Assembly (NCBI GenBank): GCA_036346355.1
Contig: CM070584.1
Location: forward strand, 49,931,097 to 49,995,096
Origin: Rhipidocladum racemiflorum
Taxonomy: Eukaryota > Streptophyta > Magnoliopsida > Poales > Poaceae
Direction of reading: 5' to 3'
DNA: 64,000 nt
Positions 20,966-32,090 of this stretch are shown here, piece by piece (the first letter of the stretch is position 1; each line of letters opens with the position of its first letter). Under the pieces are notes generated by a model, which saw only the letters and a list, made by a program, of their open reading frames with translations, was not told the origin of the DNA and made no database searches. The position numbers and the translations under genes were made by a program.

Positions 20966-20977
20966 TAATTATTATAT

Positions 20978-21203
20978 GAGGGAGACTAGAGAACGGTATA
21001 CCGTTCCAACGGTATAGCTGTGAAACTTATGAAACTTATCAGTTTCAGTGCTGGTTTCATGAGTTTCAGTGTTTAGTTTCATCAGTTTCATGTTTCATCA
21101 GTTTTTAGTGCTAAGTTTCATGAGTTTCAGTATAAAAAATCACAAGTTTCACAAGTTTCAGAGGTATACCGTAGAAACGGTATACCGTAGGTTAGTTTTT
21201 CTG
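20978..21203. mobile_element. MULE-type MITE, short copy (226 bp), copy A
   Basis: Starts GAGGGAGACTAGAGAACGG and ends TTAGTTTTTCTG. Flanks TTATTATAT and TTATTACAT match at 8 of 9 positions, consistent with a 9-bp duplication. Both termini contain ACGGTATACCGTT, itself palindromic. The interior is made of GAAACTTAT and GTTTCATGAGTTTC motifs. It has the same length as the copy at 59235. Confidence 0.85.
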
Positions 21204-21207
21204 TTAT

Positions 21208-21315
21208 TACATATACATATACACACATACATACATATACATACACACACATACATACATACATATATAGATACATACATATATATACATATATACATAT
21301 ATATACATATATAGG
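21208..21315. repeat. (ACATAT)-type microsatellite
   Basis: An interrupted run of ACAT, ACAC and ATAT units starts immediately after the MULE MITE. Confidence 0.9.
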
Positions 21316-21690
21316 AAGCCTATTTTCTACTCCCGGGAGTAATTACTCCCTATGCCGTATCTCACAATGTAGGGAGTATTTCGCGCAATGGAGAGTATGT
21401 ACGTGTAGTATATAAGTATATAAGATCATCTAGGTGGTATTTACATTTTTTCAAAGGTGGTATGTACACTTTTTAGACATACTCCTTTTTATATGCATAT
21501 ATGAAGGTATTTGCAAAATATGCTAAAAACTATGTACTCCCTTGCAATTTTTTCATGTGGATCTCATTGGAATATCTTATAATTAGTATATGAGTGTATC
21601 CAAACTGATAAAGGAGTATTTCAAGAACGTTTGGGTGGTATTTCAGAGATGGGAGTAATTACTCCCGGGAGTACGAAGTATTTTTCCTAC
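21313..21690. mobile_element. MITE with ACTCCCGGGAGT palindromic termini, copy 1
   Basis: Left end TAGGAAGCC then CTACTCCCGGGAGTAATTAC; right end mirrors it (GGGAGTAATTACTCCCGGG, then TTTTTCCTA). Internal motifs GATAAAGGAGTAT and GGTGGTATTTC recur in the related copy at 58773. The superfamily was not determined. Confidence 0.65.
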
Positions 21691-22614
21691 ATGTATATAT
21701 ATATCGTATCCATCGATAAACCTTACTTCCTCAAGGTCAGCGTTGCCGCCTATTCTTTTCTTTTGCCAAGATAAGCAGGAACTATTCCATTGCCCATCAT
21801 TGCCAAATCAATCACGCATATATTTGGTCGGCGGCAATGGACATCATTTACGGATCAAGCATATCCTCGATGTCTACGTTAATTTCAGGCGAATAAAAAT
21901 TTACGATCTAGCTTACATTGAACTAAGCAAGTGCTGAACTGCAGGTGCACTCGTCGATCGGTCGATCCGCAATCTAACAATTAATCGTGCCATGCATGCA
22001 TCTATATTATACGATCGATCAGAATATTGCTAGGTATAGATTCTCTGGGCAATGTCAACGTACGTGTCTAGCTCGCTCGCTGCTGCTACGATAAGCAGGA
22101 AATATTCCAAACTTAGCAAACCACAAATGCCAAAAAGTTATCCTCCGATCTTTACAAAGAACATATTCTGCACGTATGTTTCAGAAGGCAAAGGAGGAGA
22201 AAAGGAAGAGAGGGCGGCGATAGCTAGTATGATCAGGCGCGGCTAAATAAGGCCGGTTTGCAAGCCCTTCATTTGCAGATGGACTGCGCGCCAAACTATA
22301 AACAGGTGGCCATGGGCAGTGCCATGTATTGCAGAACACAAGATATCTAGTCGTAGTTCAGCGAGAACAATTTGCTGAAGTCATAGTGCGAGTCCCGAGT
22401 TGTCGATGGGCAGTGCCATCTTAATTATGTCACAAAACATACAATGGTTTCGAGTTTCGATCGACTTCCTCCGTGTTTAGGCCAGTACTTAGTTAATTAC
22501 TAGTTAGCATTGCCATAGTGCGAGTCCCGAGTTGTCGATGACACGCGACGTACAGTTTCTGAAACTCGTTCAGTTGCAGCATGCTAGCTCATCAGTCCTC
22601 TTCTGCAAGGGAGA
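21691..22614. other. Unique intergenic sequence with short direct repeats
   Basis: No gene recognised. CATAGTGCGAGTCCCGAGTT with the following TGTCGATG occurs twice, near 22383 and 22514. GATAAGCAGGAAMTATTCCA also occurs twice, near 21771 and 22091. Confidence 0.5.
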
Positions 22615-22616
22615 TA

Positions 22617-22852
22617 CTCCCTCCGGTCACAAATAGTAGAATATGTTTTGAAACTTTAGCTAACATATCTTTTTAAATATTTAGATTGTATGCTTGAAAA
22701 TCATATATATAGATTCGTCTTGAAACGTACTTTCATAATGTTATAATTTTATTAGATTTTTTAAATATATTACAATAGAAATTAATGGTCAAACTTGAGT
22801 TTTGAGGACCTTATCGATGTCTAAAATGACTACTGTTTGTGACCGGAGGGAG
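22617..22852. mobile_element. Stowaway MITE
   Basis: Starts CTCCCTCCGGTCACAAATAG and ends with its inverse (GTTTGTGACCGGAGGGAG), flanked by TA at 22615-22616 and 22853-22854. The 236-bp AT-rich interior is typical of this Tc1/mariner-derived group. Confidence 0.92.
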
Positions 22853-22864
22853 TATATATATATC

Positions 22865-23407
22865 TAGAGGTGGGCATTGGGCCGGGCTTTTTTGGGCCGG
22901 CCCGAAGCACGATAGTATGGCACGGTGCAAAGCACGGCACGCAAGATCGGCGGCCGGCCGGCTGCAGACGCAATCAGAGCCGTCTGCCCGGGAACCAGGC
23001 ACGACGGGCGCACGACGCGGCACGACGATTTGGGCGGCGTGCGACGCAGACGAACGGGCACGAAATCACGGATTAAGGCTTAAAAGTTGGCAGATATTGT
23101 TGATTCAGGGCATCTTCAAGCATTGCATTTATGTTTGACATTTTGTTGATGTGATTAGTCTCTTATGTAATTAAAATAGGTAGTTTAGTAGTAGTGATTT
23201 ATTTTATTTATTTGTTCGTCACAATAGTAATATTGGGTCGGGCTTGGTAAGACGCACAAGCGAACGCAGCGCAAATGGGCCGGGCTTGGGCTCGCCAAAA
23301 GTGAGTCGGGCGACGCCACGATGGCGCGATGGGCCGTCGTGGCGGCACGGTTTCGGCCCGGCACGATGGGCGGGCGGACCGGCGGCGACGACGGCAGCCC
23401 ACCTCTA
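22865..23407. mobile_element. hAT-type MITE, GC-rich
   Basis: Terminal inverted repeat TAGAGGTGGGC is flanked by an exact 8-bp duplication TATATATC at 22857-22864 and 23408-23415. Both ends carry GGGCCGGGC and GCACGAT motifs facing inward. No open frame with a transposase motif was found. Confidence 0.88.
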
Positions 23408-23415
23408 TATATATC

Positions 23416-24152
23416 TAAGGGAAATTAATTGAAGAAGTTGTAGCAGGTGTTTAAATTCTGCGCATTTGATAAATTTTCTGCACCATCCTTGTTGAGTTGG
23501 CATCACTACTGCACAAACCCTCATCACAAACGGTTCATAAGCCTCATCATCAGTCACTTACTGTGGACGAGATATACCAAAGTTTATGCTGCTTCTTCTC
23601 GTCTATGCCTATTCTGTTTCACCAAAGAAAACACCAGTGGAAGAACATCCGAACCAAACGTTTTGCCATACATTAACATTCAGCAAGATATCCTCGTCAT
23701 TCTCAGATCGACTGGTATCATATTTTGTCAACTTTGCGTGAAAACGACCAGTATAGCCAATCAAAAGGAACCGATCATATTCTAGCTCTTCGTATATTGC
23801 CAAGAGATACGTACCGATCGGGCTAGCCAGCTAGCTATAAGCCGATTTCAGGATAAGAAATCCTTTTTCAGAGAGGGCCAAATGTAATGTTCTCATTTCA
23901 CAAAATCCAAGGATATGTTTATTTCCTACATATGCAATTAAAGTTGTGTGCATGTATATATGGGCAGTGTATGGCCACCAGGCCATGGTGTGCTCATCAT
24001 ATGTGACATATATATACTCGTGTCTCCAGGGAAGCCATATAATTAAGTAGACAAAGCTAGAATATATTCTGCTAGCTAAAAAGGTTGTAATGATAAGATA
24101 TTCCGGTAGAGACCACACGCACCAAGGATCAGATCCGGTTCTCCACGAGGTA
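23416..24152. other. Intergenic sequence upstream of the second MIR169 copy
   Basis: No recognised gene or transposon. A minus-strand 64-codon open frame at 23609-23803 has no recognisable domain. Confidence 0.35.
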
Positions 24153-24162
24153 TATATAAATA
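24153..24162 (+). promoter_or_regulatory. TATA box upstream of the damaged MIR169 copy
   Basis: TATATAAATA lies 145 bp before the star arm. In the intact copy the spacing is 214 bp, so the difference matches the hairpin deletion. Confidence 0.5.
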
Positions 24163-24256
24163 GATGTTGAATGGAAGCAGTAGCACAGCGTACTGCCAAC
24201 CAAGCAGTCAAGCACTGAAGAAAGTTCAGTGATAGGCAGCTAGCTAGCAGAGAAGC

Positions 24257-24346
24257 AGCCTTAATTAGATGGTGATAAAGCCTTGGACTGATTCATGGGC
24301 AGTCTCCTTGGCTAGCCCGAGTGATTCTTATTTCTCATGCTAGGCT
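24257..24346 (+). pseudogene. MIR169 copy lacking the miRNA arm
   Basis: The 3' half matches the intact hairpin: ATTCATGGGCAGTCTCCTTG, GCTAGCCCGAGTGA and CATGCTAGGCT. The base of the 5' side (AGCCTTA...ATGGTGA) is also kept. The mature miR169 arm and the loop are gone: 90 nt here against 153 nt at 16405-16557. It cannot make sense-strand miR169. The star-arm complement is still present on the minus strand. Confidence 0.85.
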
Positions 24347-24558
24347 GAACTGCATCTGTTTTTAATTAATGAAATTAAGCAAATTGATTGATCGATGTTC
24401 ATGTTCCAAACGACAGTATAATATATATGGAATGACATCTAGCTTCACATAAACATCATCAGCATAAAATCCTAGCTCTGACCAGCTGATCGATTCCTCA
24501 ATGTGCAGTTTTTTCATGTACAGTTTCTCTGTTAGAGCCTTAGAGGTGGTACAAAGGA

Positions 24559-24672
24559 AGAACTGTACTAGCACTACACATTGGTATCAAGTGCTTTCTC
24601 AGTACAAGATTCATTAGAACTGTACTAGCACTACACATTGGTATCAAGTGCTTTCTCAGTACAAGATTCATT
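24559..24672. repeat. 57-bp perfect tandem duplication
   Basis: The block starting AGAACTGTACTAGCACTACA at 24559-24615 is repeated without visible change at 24616-24672, which suggests a recent event. Confidence 0.92.
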
Positions 24673-24799
24673 GCACGCACACATGCATGAAGTGCTGGAA
24701 TTCGGTCAGGTGAGCATATTCCAAGTAAATAATATTTATCTGAGTATGTTGCATTAATAAAATGGAGCTGGCTTGGAAACACCCTCTAATTATCCGAGT

Positions 24800-25228
24800 A
24801 TTTGAACGAGATGCTTTGCATGCCCTATTTGGTTCCCTTGCACTTTTTTTTAAACTTTTGGCACCCTTCTAAATAAAATTGCAAATCTAGCTCATTCTCG
24901 ACCGTGAAAACAATGACAGACAATACGTGTCACCTACCACGCTCTCCTACCGTAACAGGTTGTCAGCACCGCAGCTCCCTTTCCTGCCGAGCTCAGGTAC
25001 CACAATAGGTACCTATCGAGTCCGGGTACCACGGTATCCTGTCCTGGTGCACTGTCCTAGCTTGGCACCAAGCTCCTATCGCGATCGCCCGGGCTACCGC
25101 AGGCCCGGCCACCTACCGTGATACGTGTCACCTGTCGTTGCTTTCACGGTTGGAGAGAGACCATTTTTACAAATTTATTTGTATGGAAATCAGATTTTTT
25201 TTAAAAAAAAACAAAAGTGTAAGGGGCA
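24800..25228. other. Intergenic sequence, possible diverged repeat
   Basis: The phrase GCAAATCTAGCTCATTCTCG near 24883 resembles GCAAAAATAGTCTCATTCTC near 38969, which hints at one dispersed repeat family. No ends or genes were recognised. A poly(A) run follows at 25229-25248. Confidence 0.35.
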
Positions 25229-25614
25229 AAAAAAAAAAAAAAAAAAAACTAAGGTCTCTTCGAATGATCCTAAATTCCTTGCTAGTTCATCCATCCTAGT
25301 AGGCCGCCCGCGCTGGTTGCCGTTGGGCCGTACTTCTTTCGCACGCTCAACTTGTCTTGCTCTGGGCTTCCGTTTCTTCGATCGACTGGGCCGGTACTGA
25401 AGGAGAGAAGGTTTGGTTGCTGTTCGCTTGAAAGGGTTGGTTTTGTTTTGTTTTGTCCAGTGAGCAACTGAGCATGCAATGTAGGTGTGCTGATCTGTTG
25501 GTTTGGCTTCCAATTTTGCAGCTCTTTGCTCAGCTTTCACAGTGCTGATATGTTTCTTAGATCTTTGTTGTTCTGTAAAGCCGTTGACAAGGTTCCCAAA
25601 AGAAGAGAAGAAAT

Positions 25615-25680
25615 CGCTAGAGGAAGGTCTTGAACCTTCGACCCTTATGGCCGTACGCTCCATCCAACTGAGCTACAACT
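25615..25680 (-). pseudogene. tRNA-like pseudogene with shortened anticodon arm
   Basis: The minus strand shows a D arm (GCTC, AGTTGGATG, GAGC) and a perfect T arm (GAAGG, TTCAAGA, CCTTC). The segment between them is 17 nt instead of about 23 and cannot form a normal 5-bp anticodon stem. The acceptor stem does not pair. It may be a tRNA pseudogene or the head of a tRNA-derived SINE. The remaining CCATAA could be the trace of a CAT anticodon loop. Confidence 0.6.
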
Positions 25681-25982
25681 TTTATCTTTTTCCGGCCGCT
25701 AAACGTTTGAGATGTTAACTGTTACTCTTTTCTTTTTATAAAACTAAATTCTTTTACAAGGGAAAATAAACACTGCTATATATAAAACCGAAGAGAATGG
25801 GCAGCAGCTAGCCATGCCACGTGTTGCGGAGTTGGCTCCAGCTAGCCCCCCCCCCCTTTTTTTTTGCTCAAAACCCCAAGAAAAGAAAATTACATTAAGA
25901 TCCTCCTACAGTTTTTATTGGCAAAAAGAACCACCGCATCAAATTTCGCATCGAGCAGCGTAGTACGAGATCCTACCTTGTA

Positions 25983-26814
25983 TCTTTATTAAAGTTGGAA
26001 GACTTCCTAGCCAGGGAGTCCCCCACGTGTCCTCCCTCCCTCCATGAAAGCCACTCAAAAAATGTGTAATTACGTTTAGGTCCTTTCATCAGTTGAGGTA
26101 ATTTTTTTGCTAATTTAATTCAGCTATCAACTAATTTTAGAAATTTCTAAAACTTTTTTATAAAAGTACTCAGAGCATGCCTAAGCTAACATAAAAATTC
26201 GGATCATGATCAAACTTATATAATTTTTAAAAATTCTGACAATGATACTAATGCATACAAAGCAACTCCACTGATTTAATTGAGATAATAAATCATGTTG
26301 AAAATTCTTGAAACTTTTTTATTAGGGTCCTGAGAGTATGTATAAGCTATCATAAAAAATTGGACCATGATTAAACTTGTGCAATTTTTAAAAATTCTAA
26401 ACACATTTAAATTTTGCTGTTTTTAGTTTTCTAGAGCCATCAAATGAATTTGATTTTTCAAACTTTTTGAGAAGCGTCCTGAGAGCAAGCCTAAGCTACC
26501 ATGAAATTTTAGATTATGATCAAATTTGTGCAATTTTTAAAAAATCTGACAATGTTGCTAATGCATTTACAACAACTTCACTGATTTAATTGAGCTATTA
26601 GAGCATGTTGGGAATTTTTAAAACTTTTTAAGAAGGGTCTTAAGAGCATGTCTAAGCTATCATAAAAATTTCAAAGCATGATAAAACTTATGCGGTTTTT
26701 AAAAATTCTGACAATACTACTAATGCATTTAAATTTCACTGATTTCTCGGAAACTCACCCTTGCGCAGCGTCGCGGTGCAAGTGGGCGGCATGGCACCAT
26801 GCGTACACATCTAG
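25983..26814 (+). mobile_element. Non-autonomous Helitron
   Basis: Starts TCTTTATTAAAG after an A and ends ACACATCTAG before a T, as expected for Helitron insertion between A and T. A GC-rich hairpin-forming stretch (GGTGCAAGTG, GGCATGGCACC) lies just before the CTAG end. The interior has internally repeated AT-rich segments (AAAAATTCTGACAATG-type). Confidence 0.65.
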
Positions 26815-26911
26815 TATATCAAGCATTAAAAGGATTTAGCTGTCCAGTTTTAAAAGTCTCAAGAAACAGCTAGCACACAAAATCTCTCCAAGAAGGAAAA
26901 ACGTTAATAAT

Positions 26912-27050
26912 TGTTATGAATAACACTTGTATTCAACATGAGGCCAATGGGCCAGTATATATACATGTACATGAGAGTATAGAGGTAAAGTCTATATAAG
27001 ACAATATCTATACAAGGCTAACAAACTATATACAAGGATACTGTCTAACA
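26912..27050 (-). repeat. Copia 3' LTR, 139 bp
   Basis: Inverted terminal TGTTA/TAACA, directly downstream of the polypurine tract on the minus strand. Confidence 0.75.
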
Positions 27051-28050
27051 CTCCCCTTAAACTCATGGTGGATCTACAACACTGAGTTTAGAGAAATAAA
27101 AGTTATGGTGAGCTCTAGTTTGTGTCTTTTTAAAGAAATCTGCCAACTAAAGCTCTGAAGGCACATACTGAAGAGCCACAATTTGATCCTGTACTTGTGA
27201 CCGCATATAAGAAGCATCAACACCGATATGCTGAGTGAACTCATACTTCATTGGATCTCGAGCAATACCAATACCACCTGTATTGTTAGATAAAAGATGG
27301 GTCAGTGTAGAAACAGAAACACCAAAATTCTTAGGTAACCACCGTAGCCAAGTAACCTCTGTTGTCAAAAGAGTCATAGCCCACAACTCAGCCTCAGCAC
27401 TAAAATGAGAAACTATTATCTGCTTCTTAGTCTTCCAAGCAATGAGAGAACTACCAAGAAAAACACAATAAACATAAAGAGATCAACGATCAGTGTGGTC
27501 ACTAGCCCAGGTAGCATCAGAGTATGCCTAGAGCTGTAAAGAGTTAGAGCATGGAAAGAAACAGCGAGAGATAGTTCCACATAGATATCGTAGAACACGA
27601 AGAAGATGAATATAGCGAAGCTGAATGGGAGCAGAAACAAACTGTTTCAAGATATGAACTGGATACGAAATATCAGGACGAGTGACACTAAGGTAAACAA
27701 GACTACCAACAAGATGGCGATAGCGAGTAGGATCCTCAAGAGGTTCACCATCAGTATATCGAAGGTGAGCGTTGAGCTCCATGGGAGTCTCAGCTGTACG
27801 CTGATCAGTGAGAGAAGCACGATCAAGAAGATTATGGATGTACTTATCTTAAGAGAGAAAGAAACCTTTAGATGCAAAAGAAACCTCAATTCCATGAAAG
27901 TAGCGAAGGGGACATAGATCAGATAAGAGAAACTGCTCACTGAGACGAGTCTTTACAAAGATAATATACTAAGAATTATCTCCAGTAATGATCATGTCAT
28001 CAACATATAGAAGGAGAAGAGTCCGACCACAAGGCAAAGTGTGAACCAAG

Positions 28051-28272
28051 AGCGCAGGATCATGAGCACTAGCAGAAAAACCAGCTGCAGTGACCACAGA
28101 AGGAAAACGCTCAAACCAAGCACGAGCGCAGGATCATGAGCACTAGCAGAAAAACCAGCTGCAGTGACCACAGAAGGAAAACGCTCAAACCAAGCACGAG
28201 CGCAGGATCATGAGCACTAGCAGAAAAACCAGCTGCAGTGACCACAGAAAGAAAACGCTCAAACTAAGCACA
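28051..28272. repeat. Triplicated 74-bp block in the copia reverse transcriptase
   Basis: AGCGCAGGATCATGAGCACT starts copies at 28051, 28125 and 28199. The unit encodes the stretch containing AWFERF...AHDPAL on the minus strand. As 74 is not a multiple of three, the copies shift the frame. Confidence 0.92.
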
Positions 28273-28823
28273 AGGGGCTTGCTTAAACCCATAAAGAGAG
28301 CGACGAAGCCGACAAACATACCCTCAGAAACATAATACCCAAGTGGTGGCTGCATATAGACCTCCTCATACAGCTCATCATTGAGAAAGACATTCTTGAC
28401 ATCACGATGAGAGATGGATCATTTACGAATATATGCCACAGCAAGTAGAGTTCGAACAGTGATCATGTGAGCCACATTAAAAACAAAATCCTATACTTTT
28501 TCTCTGTATTATCGCATGTGTACCTTAGTTCTCCGTAACACTTGTGGCATGATAAAAAACATCTATCGGAACTGTTACTTCGGGATCATAAGAATCGGAG
28601 GAGTCCTTGTCATACCTTTGGTCAAGGTTCAAGCCATCGTTATTCTGTAGTGGAAGTAAATAAGTAAAATACATACGTTCTGTCAGTAATTGCATAGGCT
28701 CTGCACAATAACTCTCATCAAATAGCTTATTAGTTTAATGGAAGATATTTCCCCCTTAAATTCGTGAGCATAGAACAATCTGCTTCAACTAAGTGAACTA
28801 AAAATATGAAGACAATATCAGGT

Positions 28824-29018
28824 TTATGTAATGTCGAAAACCTTACCTTTTGCTGCCTCGGTTGGTCTTTCAGTGCCACAGGCGTGCAGGGCTGGCTCGC
28901 AATTGTCGTCTGCGAGGTCGTACGGGTCTGGTGCTTTCCAGCAATCACTTCTGAGGGCGACTAGGAGGGATCCATTGACATACGCTTGTACTTGATGAAT
29001 CGAGCTTTCCTGTTCCAT
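28824..29018 (-). CDS. Possible first exon of an unknown gene
   Basis: An ATG at 29018 opens a frame (MEQESSIHQVQAYVNGS...) that reaches AAAG followed by a GTAAGG donor-like site near 28850. GC-rich sequence lies upstream at 29130-29390. No domain is recognised and no continuing exon with convincing coding content was found toward lower coordinates. It may be chance or a transposon-captured piece. Confidence 0.2.
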   Translation of the reverse strand: MEQESSIHQVQAYVNGSLLVALRSDCWKAPDPYDLADDNCEPALHACGTERPTEAAKGKVFDIT

Positions 29019-29019
29019 A

Positions 29020-30807
29020 TGCGATTATTATCCGGCTGATTTGATCGTGCTAATCGCATCTGTTAACTACTCATAGGTATTTATACAATCCTATCCTGAT
29101 TTGCTACGGTATAATGATGTGTTCATGACGGCAATCCTGCACCAGTCCTCACGCCGCTAGCTTCCTATCTCCAAACGCAGCCTGACTCTGCTCCATTGCG
29201 AGAGCCTGCAGCCACCGTTGTATTCGTCGCCGCATCCTGGCCCCGACCATCGTGGTCACGACCTGCCGCTCCCACCCGCTGCTAGCGGCCAGCCGCCGCC
29301 GACGCAAGGAGCCGACGCCTCCACCGACGCAAGGAGCGGCCGCCGTCTACCGCACGTAGCCACCGCTCCACCTGTGGTTTGTGCGGCATATTAATTGAGA
29401 TCTGATCTCTTTTTGTATTTCTGCAGAGATGGAGGCCAAGCGAGATAAATTGATAGCATCGAGGGGTTGTTAACGTGATGGATTAATTGGATGTGGATAA
29501 GTATGGATGAATGGTCAGGATAAATCAGTAATGTGTATAAACTAGTAAATACACTAATAGTTAGTTGGCCATGATTCTAATTTCAGTAGTAATGTGTGTT
29601 AGTATTAAATTGATGTTCATTTGATAGTAAATTGAAATTTTTTAAAAAAATTACTGTAAGTAAGGGAGATGAGATTCTACATCTATGTAAAATTTGAAAA
29701 CCAAAATCAATCTGATTTTAAAGATACGAAATTGATAAGCGCTAATCAGTGATGAATAGTAAATTTGTCCTCTTCATATATTTCAAATGCGACTTAGTTT
29801 GGTATTCAAATTTTACAGAGATGTAGAAGCTCACATCCACTATGTATGGTAATTTATTGAGAATTTTTTAGAATTTGTACATATAGTTTTCAAGGAGTTT
29901 TACTGCCAAATGACTGATTTGTGTAGGATTTTTCAATTATACTGCATGATAGTAATTTCTAGTTGTAAATGTAGTAATATTATGTTGTAGATACAATAAT
30001 TTCTATTACCAATCAGAAAAATTATTGTTTAATAACGATACTTATATCATTATGTTCCTTTCATCGTCAGTAAGCTACTGATGAAAACTATTTGCAAATC
30101 TGAGCTACCAATAAAAATGTATGGCTAAAATAAAGAAAAAACATATTTATATACAAACTAGAATATGCATTAACTAGTCAAGTTGAATAACACATTAACT
30201 ATTAACTGATTTAGTAGTAATTGCTATCGATGCCCAAGACTTAGGGGTGCCTAGACCGAGCTTATTATTAAGATTTAGGTTACCTGTCTTTAGAAATGAC
30301 ACTGAAAGGAAAAAGAAGAATGGATGGAAATTGTATTGCTCTGCTCTTTACTCCGGAGAATAGTTGTCGCCGGAGTTAACACTAATTCAAGTTTTTGACA
30401 ATTCCTATCAACTGCAATTCGTACAACAATTGTTCCTATTGTTCACTCGTACGTCTTACGTGGTTTTTATTATCCCCCCCAGGGTTCGGAGCAAGCATGG
30501 AAGCTCCTGTTCTTCACGAAGAGATGCTGCTGACATCATTGTGATGCTGGTGGACTAGTTTGGCAGTGGCACACGACAATGCACAAGCTTGGCACATAGT
30601 CTTGCACAAGCTATTGTTTCAGCATCTGCTAATAGCCGTTTGAAGGTTGAACAGCTCGTTGGGCAGCAGTTAGTAGGCTGTTATTAATTGAGGGCCAGGC
30701 TCTCTAGTACTGTACCTGCTAGTAGTACTCCAATGCATTGCATGTTACAATCGCCTGCCGCTGGCCACCGCACTGGTCATTTAATTTTCTTCTTACGTTA
30801 CATAGTA
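29020..30807. other. Intergenic stretch
   Basis: A GC-rich patch (29130-29390) is followed by about 1.4 kb of AT-rich DNA. No gene, RNA or clear element ends were recognised. Confidence 0.35.
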
Positions 30808-30976
30808 CTAGTTACATGCCCGCGCGTTGCTACGAAAAACAAAATTGATAACGAAAAATAAAGATTAAAAAATAAAAAAATTATTTCACAAAATCAAACA
30901 TCTATTTTTAACTCTTTGTTTCTTACGTGGGAAGAACGGACCACTGCCACCAAGTGCTGCTTTAGAATAGTAGAGA
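30808..30976 (-). mobile_element. Short non-autonomous Helitron
   Basis: Read on the minus strand it starts TCTCTACTATTC and ends GCGCGGGCATGTAACTAG before a T. The near-identical element at 31294-31539 supports the call. Confidence 0.7.
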
Positions 30977-31293
30977 TATGCAGGGGATACGCACGTTTTT
31001 AATGCCATGTCTGTGTAGATAGCTTACAAAACCCTTAATTATTTAAGGTCTCATTTGTTTTAATGTCTGCACAATTTCTACTTAAAAAATAAATTATTTG
31101 TCGAACGAGAGGATTTTGAGCAACTTCTCCCGCAATCAGAAACTGCCATCTACGTAAAGTTAGAATCCGGTTGGAACCTGATTCTCGTTGATTCTTACTT
31201 ATTCTCCTTGGTCCGGTATGGAACCTAGAGATCGCAACGCTCAGGCTAATTCTCTCACAATTAAAAACAGCTTCTCTAGTAATTTATAATCTA

Positions 31294-31539
31294 TAGTTAC
31301 ATGCCCGTGCGTTGCTACGAAAAACAAATTTGATAACGAAAAATAAAGATTAAAAAATAAAAAAAATTATTTCATAAAATCAAACATCTATCTTTAACAC
31401 TTCGTTTCTTGCAAAAGCTGGCTAATTAAAGCAATGCTTCGTTTCTTGCGTAGGGCAATTAAGCAGAGCAATTAAGCGTAATTAATGGCGTGGGAAGAAC
31501 GGACCACTGCCACCAAGTGCTGCTTTAGAATAGTAAAGA
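31294..31539 (-). mobile_element. Short non-autonomous Helitron, related copy
   Basis: Shares the start (TCTTTACTATTCTAAAGCAG), the interior (AAAAATAAAGATTAAAAAAT on the plus strand) and the 3' end (GTAGCAACGCACGGGCATGT) with the element at 30808, plus an extra segment around 31420-31490. Its CTAG terminus is changed to CTAT. Confidence 0.65.
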
Positions 31540-32090
31540 TATGACCACTGGACCTTTTAGATGGATATGTCAGGTGCGATTGCAGGCAGGAGTACTACAG
31601 TAGCATCGCAATTAAAGCATCTGCCTCCTCTCTCAGCAATGCTGATTCGTGCTGCGTCGATATACCCTCTTCCTTGCAAGGTTAGCAATGCACACTTTGT
31701 TCTTCGGCATTGCTATCAGATTATGAATTACTCTATATTGGGATGGCCTGAAGAATTGCAATATGCAACGAGGTTTACTAGGTTAAATTGAACAGTTCTG
31801 GTTCGGCCCGCCTAGAGGTGCAGGAGGTGTTAACACTCCCATCAAATCTAATCGTCCGTCGATTAGGGCATGTACTATGCAAAGACACTTAGATAGATGT
31901 TTAGAGAGAGAAAAACAGTACCATATCATTAAATGTCTATTCAAGAGTCCAAACCTTCAATGCAAACAATTAATTTACATATGCATGTTTAATTTAAAAA
32001 GATTAGAAACCTGTCTAAGCGATCAGTTCAGCGCGTACGAACTTGTGCAGGCGTCCGACTCCTCCCGAGGGTTTGAATGATTGTCGATAA

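Larger units (their letters stand above)
26912..28500 (-). mobile_element. Ty1-copia retrotransposon remnant (3' part and 3' LTR)
   Basis: The minus-strand 3' LTR spans 27050-26912 (starts TGTTAGACAG, ends ATAACA) and is preceded by the polypurine tract TTAAGGGGAG. Upstream are decayed reverse transcriptase and RNase H pieces: DVKNVFLNDELYEEVYMQPP, TLLLLYVDDMIITGD, HLVGSLVYLSVTRPDISYPV, LRVLRYLCGT, LLSNNTGGI and ALQYVPSEL. Several stops and frameshifts are present. The 5' LTR, gag and integrase are missing. Confidence 0.85.

Noticed and set aside
23609..23803. 64-codon minus-strand frame upstream of the damaged MIR169
   Set aside because: No recognised family and no gene structure around it.
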